Assembly (NCBI GenBank): GCA_029856295.1
Contig: JAHQWS010000226.1
Coordinates: forward strand, 1-29,419
DNA: 29,419 nucleotides
From: Promethearchaeia archaeon
GTDB lineage: Archaea; Asgardarchaeota; Lokiarchaeia; Sigyniarchaeales; SOKP01
Direction of reading: 5' to 3'
Of the stretch, positions 17,325 through 24,697 are shown one piece after another. Below the pieces are notes generated by a model, which was not told the origin of the DNA, searched no databases, and was given only the letters and a program-made list of their open reading frames with translations. Made by a program: the position numbers and the translations under genes. The first letter of the stretch is position 1. Each line of letters begins with the position of its first letter.

Positions 17325-18770
17325 CTATTTTTTTTTAATAAAATCCTCCTTCTGCTTAATCACATTTTCGATCCATGTATTAACTTTATCTAATAATTCA
17401 TTTTTCTCCTTCTGACTCAATCCTAGATTCGGTTCTTCAAACTTACTATATAGATTTGCATATTTACCCATTTCCCACATGAATTTTGATTGGAGAATTA
17501 TTTTTCTGAGCTTATCTCTCGCAATTTCAATAGCTTTTCCGATAGATTGTATATCATAATCTTTTTCTATAATCTCTTTCAAATATAGAAGAATTATAAA
17601 GACATCATCTTTCTGGGGTTTAGGTAAAGGTTTACTTTCAACAATAGGGCGTTTTTGAGTCCTTAATTGGAATTTTTCTTCTTCACTTATCCTATCTTTT
17701 CCGAATTCAGTTGAATCAGTGAGATTTTTTTCAGTGGATTTGGCAGGTTTAACTAAGGGAGGATGTTCTTTGAATTCTTTATAAATAGCTGATTGTTCCA
17801 ACTCTTCCTTGGTATTTCTCTTAAATTCCTCAGGCCAAGGAATAATAGAATTCAAACGATTCTCTGCAGAAATTAAAACAGACTCTTTATGTGTTTTTCC
17901 CCTTATTGACACATCCTTATCTCTGTGAAAGCGGTAAGTTCCATCAATTAATACTTTCGAAGCATTATCTATAATAGAATATAAATACATCGGGTCAAAA
18001 TTAAGTGTAGAATAAATTTCTTTTAAAGTTAATATTTTATCATTAATTTTTTGGCGTTCAGATGGAATAAATGTCTTTTTTAAATGATTATCAGCGCCCA
18101 ATATGATTTCATTGACTCCGGCAGTTGATTCCATAAATTTATCTCTTTTATCTTCCATCATTTTAGTAGAGATAAGAATAGTGTTAAAATGGTCTCTATG
18201 AGTACTTAAAAGAATGCTTCCTTGTCCTAATTGATATGAATTGTGTTTTTGGATCGTCTCCATTAACTCTAAAAAAATATCCTTATGTGGTATGAATATA
18301 TTTCTCATTAAAGCTCCTTTAATAAATGATCTTTGGGTAATCGATTTATTTGATAAGTCTAATGGAACCTTAACTAGTTTATCAGCGATGATAACATCCT
18401 GATCGTTTTCAAGCGTAATATTTTTTGAAGTGGCCATGTGGTCATATACAAAATCAGATAAAATTAAACCCGTTAACTCCCTATTATCAGTAATGTATCT
18501 TCCGGATTGAAGTTCAAATTTAGCATAATAGTACCCTAAACCAAATAGGTAATAATGAGTTCGAAGTTCTGGTCCAAATTCCGTTGGTACTTCTATTTCT
18601 ATGGAAGATTCCAAGCCAGTTAAAAAGATGACTAGATCAGATTGAATTTTTGAGACATAATGATTAACATATTTTCCTAAGGTAGGGTACCCTAGTAAAT
18701 CTCCCCAGCTTGGAATAATAAATAACATACTGTGGGGAATCAATCTACTTTGTATTAAATCAACGCTCAT
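17325..18770 (-). CDS. Unrecognised 481-aa protein
   Basis: I do not recognise this protein. The N-terminal 270 residues look globular, with alternating strands and helices (HSMLFIIPSWGDLLG, DLVIFLTGLESSIEI, GQGSILLSTHRDHFNTILIST). Residues about 330-385 form a charged, Pro/Lys-rich linker. The last 100 residues are helical (IILLYLKEIIEKDYDIQSIGKAIEIARDKLRK), perhaps coiled-coil, with a Lys-rich tail. There is no signal peptide or membrane helix and no obvious catalytic motif. The start is secure: AAGGTGAT lies 6 nt before ATG 18770, one of the best ribosome sites in the window, so it is certainly expressed. It diverges from the DUF447 gene. Probably lineage-restricted. Confidence 0.8.
   Translation of the reverse strand: MSVDLIQSRLIPHSMLFIIPSWGDLLGYPTLGKYVNHYVSKIQSDLVIFLTGLESSIEIEVPTEFGPELRTHYYLFGLGYYYAKFELQSGRYITDNRELTGLILSDFVYDHMATSKNITLENDQDVIIADKLVKVPLDLSNKSITQRSFIKGALMRNIFIPHKDIFLELMETIQKHNSYQLGQGSILLSTHRDHFNTILISTKMMEDKRDKFMESTAGVNEIILGADNHLKKTFIPSERQKINDKILTLKEIYSTLNFDPMYLYSIIDNASKVLIDGTYRFHRDKDVSIRGKTHKESVLISAENRLNSIIPWPEEFKRNTKEELEQSAIYKEFKEHPPLVKPAKSTEKNLTDSTEFGKDRISEEEKFQLRTQKRPIVESKPLPKPQKDDVFIILLYLKEIIEKDYDIQSIGKAIEIARDKLRKIILQSKFMWEMGKYANLYSKFEEPNLGLSQKEKNELLDKVNTWIENVIKQKEDFIKKK
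17328..17336 (+). terminator. Poly-T run after the flavoprotein gene, inside the convergent gene's last codons
   Basis: Nine T directly after the stop at 17321-17323. On the minus strand the same bases encode the C-terminal lysines of the convergent 481-aa protein. It probably ends the plus-strand transcript. Confidence 0.4.
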
Positions 18771-18940
18771 GTGCGAATCACCTTCTTTTTAAAAATTAAA
18801 TTTTAATGCACAGATTCAAATATCCCATATAAGACTACATATAAAATATTTTTGTTTAAGATTTTAATTTGTTAAAATTTATAAGATTAAAGTCAAATTT
18901 TAATACAGAAATATGTTGATTAAAAATAAGGTAATGAAAA
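18771..18940. promoter_or_regulatory. Divergent promoter region (481-aa gene / DUF447 gene)
   Basis: 170 bp of AT-rich DNA between divergent starts. TATA-like CATATAAAATAT is near 18838-18849 for the plus strand. It contains the AAGGTGAT (minus) and AAGGTAAT (plus) ribosome sites at its two ends. Confidence 0.45.
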
Positions 18941-19639
18941 ATTTTTTATTATAAAGATTTTGGGCTGAAAATCGGGTATTTATATGAAATCTTAGCCACA
19001 AGTTACTCTATAACTGAAGATGGAAAAGAAATCAAGCCCAATGCTTCTTGTATGGGCATTAGAGTATTAGAAGATAATCAAATACAGATTTCTCCTTTCT
19101 CTTCTACATCTACTTATAAAAATTTAAAGAAAAGTAGTACAATTGCTATTAATTTTGTTGATGATGTATATTTATATGCTCTTGCGGCCTTAAAAGAACA
19201 AGACTCACCCATCGGATTGACCGAATTTCCCTCAAAATATTATGAATTCAAGTATTTAGAGACTCGTGCGATGGATGTGCCTTATATAAAGAAAGCATGG
19301 GGTATTTTGATATGTGAAGTTTCACAAGAATTTGAAAAAACAAAACAGAATGGTTTTGGAGAAGTTATTATACCTGTATTCAAATTAAAGACCATTTTTC
19401 ATAAGAAATTTCAAGAATCTTTTAAATTTTTTAATCGAGCAGAAAATTTAGCACTAGAAACAATAATATTGGCGACTAGATTAAAGATTGCTAAAAAAAA
19501 GAAAGATAAACAATTATTTTATAAGATTCATGAAAAAATTGTTGACCACATGGAAAATATTGAAAGATTTGGCAAAAACAAAGATGCTCTTAAAACCATT
19601 GACCTCGTAAGCAATTATATTAGTAATCTAATGGATTAG
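18941..19639 (+). CDS. DUF447 family split-barrel flavoprotein, probable ATT start
   Basis: A 232-aa protein of the DUF447 family, an FMN-binding split-barrel group that co-occurs with H4MPT genes in methanogens and methylotrophs. The first ATG (19052, MGIRV) lies inside the barrel. Upstream the frame reads FGLKIGYLYEILATSYSITEDG and PNASCMGIRV, the expected family N-terminus (GxxYExxxxT...PNAxxMG). The frame is closed by TGA at 18935-18937 and contains no ATG, GTG or TTG before 19052. ATT at 18941 lies 5 nt after AAGGTAAT (18928-18935), the same spacing seen for secure starts nearby. CTG 18965 is an alternative. Deleting one A from the A5 run at 18937-18941 would also join it to ATG 18934. 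Later motifs are STSTYKNLKKSSTIAINFVDD and a helical C-terminus. Confidence 0.75.
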   Translation: MFYYKDFGLKIGYLYEILATSYSITEDGKEIKPNASCMGIRVLEDNQIQISPFSSTSTYKNLKKSSTIAINFVDDVYLYALAALKEQDSPIGLTEFPSKYYEFKYLETRAMDVPYIKKAWGILICEVSQEFEKTKQNGFGEVIIPVFKLKTIFHKKFQESFKFFNRAENLALETIILATRLKIAKKKKDKQLFYKIHEKIVDHMENIERFGKNKDALKTIDLVSNYISNLMD

Positions 19640-19887
19640 TCTTTTTCGATGACTAACATATTATCTTTAAAGGGTTCAAATTTATTATCAAATAAATAAA
19701 AATTGAGTAAATTTATAAATCTCTTACATTCATTAAGATTTAATATAATAGACTGGTTTTTTGTTTCATCAACGAATTTTTGAACGATTCTGATTTTACC
19801 CTTAGATTTATAAAATACTATATATGTTTCTTTTAAAGGTACTTTTTTTCCTTTTTCAATATTTATGCTAATATTCTTAGTAAACAT
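19636..19887 (-). CDS. Small hypothetical protein, 83 aa
   Basis: Not recognised. A basic, beta-rich 83-residue frame (YIVFYKSKGKIRIVQKFVDE, then a helix with RFINLLNFYLFD). It follows mptD by about 90 bp on the same strand and ends four bases inside the convergent DUF447 gene. Strand-helix content and codon use look like a real protein rather than a shadow, since no gene lies opposite. No clear Shine-Dalgarno is visible before ATG 19887. Moderately sure it is coding. Confidence 0.5.
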   Translation of the reverse strand: MFTKNISINIEKGKKVPLKETYIVFYKSKGKIRIVQKFVDETKNQSIILNLNECKRFINLLNFYLFDNKFEPFKDNMLVIEKD

Positions 19888-19976
19888 CTTTACATCATTT
19901 AAATTTAAATTATTTTGAAATACTCTTGATTAATAATTATCTTATCTTAAAATAAAATACAAAAGATTTGCATTAT

Positions 19977-20372
19977 TCAATCTAGTTCCTGAATTTTTTC
20001 AATAAACATTAAAGGATATTGTAGGTTTTCAACCCAATCTATTTTAGCTAAAATTTCTATTGATTCATATTCAAGAACAATTTCCGCCCTTATAATTTTT
20101 CCAGTAACCTCATCATAATCAAATTGAGTCGATTTATCTCCTACGATTTTGTCTTTATCTAGATTAATCTTAATAGATTTAACATAGGGCTGACAAGAAA
20201 TCGCAGCTTCTATTCCCTTTTCTATAGAATTAATAACACTTTCATTAGAAGAAATAGGGATTCCGCATAAAATGTGATATAGTGCACCAAGCTTAATGCC
20301 CGTCTCAAAACAAGCCCGTTCTCTATTGCTCAACTCAGGTGAGAAGTAGATTTTATAATTATTACCACTCAT
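19977..20372 (-). CDS. mptD: Archaeal dihydroneopterin aldolase MptD (DUF372 family)
   Basis: A 131-aa protein with the archaeal-type dihydroneopterin aldolase signatures: RACFETGIKLGALYHILCGIPIS near the N-terminus, AISCQPYVKSIKINLD in the middle, FDYDEVTGKIIRAEIVLEYESI, and a C-terminal VENLQYPLMFIEKI. The enzyme converts 7,8-dihydroneopterin to 6-hydroxymethyl-dihydropterin in H4MPT (and folate) synthesis. Length is normal for the family. It begins 6 nt after the beta-RFAP synthase stop, so the two are translated from one message. Start ATG 20372 has no strong ribosome site and may rely on coupling. Confidence 0.88.
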   Translation of the reverse strand: MSGNNYKIYFSPELSNRERACFETGIKLGALYHILCGIPISSNESVINSIEKGIEAAISCQPYVKSIKINLDKDKIVGDKSTQFDYDEVTGKIIRAEIVLEYESIEILAKIDWVENLQYPLMFIEKIQELD

Positions 20373-20378
20373 TAGTCA

Positions 20379-21383
20379 TCATTCTAAATATTCAATTTTT
20401 GCTCCGGTATTATTAGGTTTACAGATATATATATGACCTCCAATATTTCTAAGATTCCTATGAACCGCCTCGAATAATTTTGCAGCCTCTTGATCAGATT
20501 CCGTAATACCTACCACACTTGGTCCAAAAGAACTCATTCCATAAGCATGTACACCATAACCATCTAAGAGATTTAATAAATTTTTAACTACTTTATGTTG
20601 TAAACCTATTTCAATTTTTTTAAAACCGATACTCTGAATTCTTTTTATACCTTCTCCGAAACAAATTAAATCTTTCTTCAATATTCCTGGAACAATTTTC
20701 ATTAATATTTGATGAGAAACTTCATTTACTTCCTCTTTTGGTATAGGGGCATGCTTTTGAAAAATACTTACTTCCTCATCACCATAGGCTCCATTTTTTA
20801 CATTTGGAATAGCGACAACAAAACGCCAGTGTTCAGGAATGGCATATCTTAAAATAGTTAGAGCAGGATCAGCTAAATTTGACGCTGATGAGGGCAAAAA
20901 AGTTTCTTTTTCTTTACCCTTACCAAAATCATGACCGCCATCTAAAATAAAACCTCCGGATTCAAAGCCTCGCCATCCAATTCCAGATGTACCACCTCTC
21001 TCAACTAATTTAGTTAATTCTTTTGTTGGTATCTCCATATCTTTTAATTTGGCAATAGCAGTGGCAATTGCAAGAGATAACTGCGTTTTTGACCCCAGTC
21101 CGACATGACTTGGATAATATCTCCTAAGATGAAAATGAAAATTTTTATTGCTAATATCAAATGCTTTGAAAATCTTTGATGCTTTCTCATTAATTACTTC
21201 TATAGATTCCCTATAATATTTAATCGCTTCAATTTTAAATTGAGTTGCGGAATTTGAAGCCTCAAAAACTACATTTGGTCTATCTACCATAAGACCAATG
21301 CCACCATCAACTCTCCCTGTGTAACCATTCTCATCGATTAAAGAAAGATGTATACGGCAAGGTGTAGTTATTCTAACTTTCAT
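20379..21383 (-). CDS. mptG: Beta-ribofuranosylaminobenzene 5'-phosphate synthase (beta-RFAP synthase)
   Basis: A 334-aa member of the GHMP-kinase superfamily that catalyses the first committed step of methanopterin-specific assembly, joining p-hydroxybenzoate or p-aminobenzoate to PRPP with loss of CO2. Seen: TTPCRIHLSLID at the N-terminus, RVDGGIGLMVDRP, the GHMP-type loop SHVGLGSKTQLSLA (about residues 92-105), GTSGIGWRGFESGGFILDGGHD, and a C-terminal GMSSFGPSVVGI. Length and motif order fit archaeal beta-RFAP synthases rather than homoserine or mevalonate kinases. ATG 21383 follows feoB by 122 bp on the same strand, so it may be in the same operon or have its own promoter. With mptD and DUF447 it forms an H4MPT cluster. 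Confidence 0.9.
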   Translation of the reverse strand: MKVRITTPCRIHLSLIDENGYTGRVDGGIGLMVDRPNVVFEASNSATQFKIEAIKYYRESIEVINEKASKIFKAFDISNKNFHFHLRRYYPSHVGLGSKTQLSLAIATAIAKLKDMEIPTKELTKLVERGGTSGIGWRGFESGGFILDGGHDFGKGKEKETFLPSSASNLADPALTILRYAIPEHWRFVVAIPNVKNGAYGDEEVSIFQKHAPIPKEEVNEVSHQILMKIVPGILKKDLICFGEGIKRIQSIGFKKIEIGLQHKVVKNLLNLLDGYGVHAYGMSSFGPSVVGITESDQEAAKLFEAVHRNLRNIGGHIYICKPNNTGAKIEYLE

Positions 21384-21505
21384 AATATTAAGAATAAATC
21401 GTTATTCCGGCATTACTTCAGTTTTTTTTAGTGGTCTATGCTACGAATATGAATTCTTAAAACAATTTAAATTTAATATAAATTGATTTTTAAAATATAA
21501 ATAAG

Positions 21506-23554
21506 TTATAGAGTAGTAAAAAAAATATAGCCAAAATGGATTAATCCACCAATCAACAATGCTACTGTAATCTCCATGAGAGAAATTTGTAGGGCATATT
21601 TCCAATTGGTCTGTTTAGCGATAATTACTACTGTCGCAAAACAAGGAACATAAAGCATGGTGACTAAACAAAATACTATCATTTGTATTGGTGTCATAAG
21701 TTCTAAAAGAGTTAAACCCATCGATGAGGCAAGAATTGCGAGAAGTACAAGGGTTAATTCCTTGCGTAATATTCCATAGATCAAAAATACGCCGGTAACT
21801 ATTGGGAGGCCTAACCAGAAAACCGTTATTGGTGCTAAAACAATATTGATTGGATCTAATGCTCTTAGCTGGAGTAAAATCTCTAATGTTATTCCAAGTA
21901 CAATAATTAAAGGCAGAGCTTTATAAATAAATTCTTTAGACCTTAACCAGGTCTGTTTTGAAATTACACTATAATTTGGCACTCGGTATTCATGCATTTC
22001 CATAATAAGTTCTGTACACACTCCTGGCATTGTTTTATTTAATACCCTTCCAACTAAGAGGATTACTGAAAAATTTATAGTAAATAAAAATAAGAGCCAA
22101 AATAAACCCAAATATCTGCCTACTAAACCCATTACAACCGTCATAACTGCTGCACATGGAACAAGAGAAGATAAAACAACCGAGATTTTTTTTTCTCTTT
22201 CTGTTTCCATAATTCTACATCCTGCACAAGCTGGCACATTACATCCTAATCCCAATATCATGGGAATAATTGTTTTCCCATGGACACCCATGACATGCAT
22301 AACCCTATCCATGAGAAAAGCAGCCCGAGGAAGATAACCAGAATCCTGTAAAATCTCAATTATCAAAAAGAATGGAATGACATATACTAAAACCCCTCCA
22401 ACGGCACCAAAAAATCCTCCAACTCCACCATTCCAAAGAATTTTAACCCATATATTATCTTCTCCGTAAGTATCATATACAGTTATACTCAAGTCTTCGT
22501 ATAAACCCTCTAATAGTCCCCCTAAGAAATCTCCAACTGTAAATGTAAAAGCATAAATTCCGAAAATTACAACCGCCAAAATAACATATCCCCAAAAAGA
22601 ATGGGTCGTTAGATGATCGACTCTATCAGCCAAGGAAGTTTTTTTGACTTTTTCTTTAGATTTAATATGTACAACTTTTTCAATAATTTTATGGATATTA
22701 TTATAAATCTCAGATGAAATTATCGTATTGATATCTTCTCCATGATAATCTTCTAGCTCTTTTCTATAATTCTTAGCTATTTCAATATTACTCCGTACTT
22801 TTTCGCCGCTTTCAAAAATTTTTATAATTTCATCGTCATCTTCTAATAGCTTTATTGCTAAAAACCTTGAAGGATAATGGAAATCCGAAATATAATCTTG
22901 ATTTTTATTTATTTCTGTTGTTAAATCTTTTATTTTAGTCTCAACCTCTTTTCCAAACGAAAGTATAGAAGTCAATTCTGGAAATTCGAATTCTTTCTTT
23001 AAAGGTGTCCACGATTCAACTATTTTGATTGCTTTCTCTAATAATTGATGTACTCCAATACCATGCACGGCCACTACAGGAAGAACTGGGAGTTTGAAAA
23101 TTCTTTCTAATTCTTCAAAATCCAACTCAATTTTTCTTTTTCTCAATATATCCATCTGGTTAATTGCCAAGATCATTGGAACCTTCAATTCTAATAATTG
23201 AAATGTGAAAAAAAGATTTCTTTCGAGATTAGTAGCATCAATTACATTAATAATAAGATCTACATCATCAGATACAATATACTCTCTACTTACGATTTCT
23301 TCTAAAGAATAGGTTGATAAGCTATAAATCCCCGGTAAATCGACTATATTAAAATAATAGCCTAAAAAATCTAAATACCCTTCCATTCTTTCCACTGTTT
23401 TTCCGGGCCAATTTCCAATCGTCTGTGAAAGCCCTGTAAGTTGATTAAAAATAACAGACTTTCCAACATTCGGATTTCCTGCTAAGGCAATATTTATCGT
23501 GTCTTTATATTTGCCTTCTTTGTTTTTTGGCTTTTTAGGTAAATGACTAATCAT
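21506..23554 (-). CDS. feoB: Ferrous iron transport protein B (FeoB)
   Basis: A 682-aa Fe(II) transporter with an N-terminal G domain. The P-loop is G26NPNVGKS33, followed by GNWPGKTVE (switch I), D72LPG75 (switch II) and N132QMD135. A helical spacer (about residues 185-310) and a C-terminal polytopic membrane domain of about eight helices follow. The two gate motifs are LVPCAAVMT and YVPCFATVV, with conserved cysteines. GCNVPACAGCRIM is the other conserved Cys loop. Length is typical for the archaeal form without a fused FeoC. It starts at ATG 23554 and lies 84 bp after a feoA on the same strand, so feoA-feoB is probably one operon controlled from the 23951-24262 spacer. Confidence 0.95.
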   Translation of the reverse strand: MISHLPKKPKNKEGKYKDTINIALAGNPNVGKSVIFNQLTGLSQTIGNWPGKTVERMEGYLDFLGYYFNIVDLPGIYSLSTYSLEEIVSREYIVSDDVDLIINVIDATNLERNLFFTFQLLELKVPMILAINQMDILRKRKIELDFEELERIFKLPVLPVVAVHGIGVHQLLEKAIKIVESWTPLKKEFEFPELTSILSFGKEVETKIKDLTTEINKNQDYISDFHYPSRFLAIKLLEDDDEIIKIFESGEKVRSNIEIAKNYRKELEDYHGEDINTIISSEIYNNIHKIIEKVVHIKSKEKVKKTSLADRVDHLTTHSFWGYVILAVVIFGIYAFTFTVGDFLGGLLEGLYEDLSITVYDTYGEDNIWVKILWNGGVGGFFGAVGGVLVYVIPFFLIIEILQDSGYLPRAAFLMDRVMHVMGVHGKTIIPMILGLGCNVPACAGCRIMETEREKKISVVLSSLVPCAAVMTVVMGLVGRYLGLFWLLFLFTINFSVILLVGRVLNKTMPGVCTELIMEMHEYRVPNYSVISKQTWLRSKEFIYKALPLIIVLGITLEILLQLRALDPINIVLAPITVFWLGLPIVTGVFLIYGILRKELTLVLLAILASSMGLTLLELMTPIQMIVFCLVTMLYVPCFATVVIIAKQTNWKYALQISLMEITVALLIGGLIHFGYIFFTTL

Positions 23555-23638
23555 AACAACTCAACTTATATTATTTAATTATATTTATGAAAGATTTTTT
23601 AAAATTATTGAATCGAATACTTTTTTAGATAAATCCCC

Positions 23639-23950
23639 TTAGAACGAACAAGTTTCATTACATTCTACAAGAATTTTTGAAGCTATCCCTCGTCCAAGTA
23701 CTAACTTAGTGCCTTTGACAAAAATCTCTATTGGCCCTCGAAAAGGCGCAGATTTCTTCTTCAATATCTTTACTCCTGGCACAATTCCTAGATGCGCTAA
23801 CCGCCTTTTTGCTCCATATCCCGCGTTAACGTTTAAAACCCTTACCTCCTCTCCTTTGTCACATTCAGTTAAGCATTTTATTAATGGAGTACCCCGCCTT
23901 TTATGTCCATTTCTATGTCCATGAGATTTTTTATGCATTGATCTTATCAT
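23639..23950 (-). CDS. feoA: FeoA-domain protein, copy 1 (with feoB)
   Basis: A 103-aa SH3-like FeoA protein, which assists FeoB. The core (about residues 20-97) has PLIKCLTECDKGEEVRV, GYGAKRRLAHLGIVPG and GRGIASKILVECNETC. An N-terminal His/Lys/Arg-rich tail (HKKSHGHRNGHKRRG) is added. Unusual for FeoA are a CxxxC pair near the N-terminus and a CNxxC pair at the C-terminus, both shared with copy 2, which could bind metal. ATG 23950 has TTAGGA just upstream; ATG 23938 is a weaker alternative. First gene of the minus-strand feo operon. Confidence 0.9.
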   Translation of the reverse strand: MIRSMHKKSHGHRNGHKRRGTPLIKCLTECDKGEEVRVLNVNAGYGAKRRLAHLGIVPGVKILKKKSAPFRGPIEIFVKGTKLVLGRGIASKILVECNETCSF

Positions 23951-23991
23951 AATTCCTAATTTAAAATAAGTGTTTTTAAAATTTAAACTTG

Positions 23992-24005
23992 TTAGTTATG
24001 TCTAA
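23992..24005. promoter_or_regulatory. Degenerate operator copy next to the minus-strand feoA TATA box
   Basis: TTAGTTATGTCTAA keeps 11 of 14 positions of the perfect palindrome TTAGGCATGCCTAA found at 24160-24173. It lies directly upstream of the minus-strand TATA (23978-23990), in the same relative position as the perfect site on the other promoter. Confidence 0.5.
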
Positions 24006-24158
24006 TAAGTCTTTTTTTATCATTCATTAGAAACAATAAAATACTTTTATCCCTAATAAATATGTCTTAAATAGAAATATATGATATTCTATAATGGAAT
24101 TAATCATCTTTTGCTCATAGATTTAGATATTATGAATAATCCCCCTTTTTTTTTCATA

Positions 24159-24174
24159 ATTAGGCATGCCTAAT
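24159..24174. promoter_or_regulatory. Perfect 16-bp palindrome, probable metalloregulator operator
   Basis: ATTAGGCATGCCTAAT is its own reverse complement and ends 2 bp before the TATA box at 24177. It therefore covers the BRE, where TFB binds. The TTAGG...CCTAA arms resemble sites of DtxR/IdeR/MntR-type iron or manganese repressors. Identity of the regulator is inferred; its gene is not in the window. Confidence 0.65.
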
Positions 24175-24176
24175 AA

Positions 24177-24185
24177 CTTTATAAG
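24177..24185 (+). promoter_or_regulatory. TATA box of feoA copy 2
   Basis: CTTTATAAG lies 78 bp before ATG 24263. Transcription would start near 24210 and give a leader of about 50 nt that ends in AAAGGAT. Confidence 0.55.
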
Positions 24186-24262
24186 TTTTAATAACCTATC
24201 ATTATTAGGAAACTATATCTATTTCAAAAAACTCCGATCTTAATAACAATAAATAAAAGGAT

Positions 24263-24559
24263 ATGAGGCAGAAAGGCCATAGAAGAAGAAGTCATATTCA
24301 GAATTCAATACCATTGATAAAATGCTTGACTGAGTGCAACATTGGCACAGAACTTATTGTTAGGGGAGTAAACGCAGGATATGGGGCAAAAAGGCGTTTA
24401 GCACATCTAGGAATTGTCCCAGGAGTAAAGATATTGAAGAAGAAATCTGCGCCTTTTCGAGGACCAATTAATATTATAGTAAAAGGGACATCTTTAGTTA
24501 TAGGTCGAGGTTTGGCTGCTAAAATTTTAGTCAATTGTAATAGTTCCTGTGGAGAATAA
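24263..24559 (+). CDS. feoA: FeoA-domain protein, copy 2 (divergent)
   Basis: A 98-aa FeoA homologue, nearly identical in its core to copy 1 on the other strand. A 33-residue block from NAGYGAKRRL to FRGPI is unchanged, and the CLTEC and CNSSC cysteine pairs are kept. The N-terminal tail is basic (RQKGHRRRSH) but poorer in His. AAAAGGAT precedes ATG 24263. It is not followed by a feoB and is probably monocistronic, ending at the T-rich stretch after 24580. It may modulate FeoB under a separate signal or replace copy 1 in some condition. Confidence 0.9.
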   Translation: MRQKGHRRRSHIQNSIPLIKCLTECNIGTELIVRGVNAGYGAKRRLAHLGIVPGVKILKKKSAPFRGPINIIVKGTSLVIGRGLAAKILVNCNSSCGE

Positions 24560-24575
24560 TTACCAATCTTTAGTC

Positions 24576-24600
24576 TATCTCTTTTATTTTTTTATTTTGT
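24576..24600 (+). terminator. T-rich terminator after feoA copy 2
   Basis: Runs of T4, T7 and T4 within 25 bp, starting 17 bp after the stop codon. Confidence 0.45.
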
Positions 24601-24697
24601 ATTCATTTAATCTTTCTTTTTGGGTTATTTTAATCGAAGGGCTAAAATAATCAAAATATTTTTTGGATATGCTTACCATATTTTATTTAGTAAAGTC

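Larger units (their letters stand above)
23951..24262. promoter_or_regulatory. Divergent feo promoter region
   Basis: 312 bp between the two divergent feoA genes. It holds two operator-like palindromes (listed separately), a TATA box for each direction (plus: CTTTATAAG at 24177-24185; minus: AAGTTTAAATTTT, plus-strand 23978-23990) and T- and C-rich filler. No ORF. Confidence 0.65.

Noticed and set aside
18913..18954. Short frame from ATG 18913/18934 as an upstream leader peptide
   Set aside because: It encodes only 7-14 low-complexity residues, and its second ATG overlaps the ribosome site of the DUF447 gene.
23709..24534. Opposite-strand frames over both feoA genes that resemble each other
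   Set aside because: Their similarity is a by-product of the duplicated feoA sequence read backwards.
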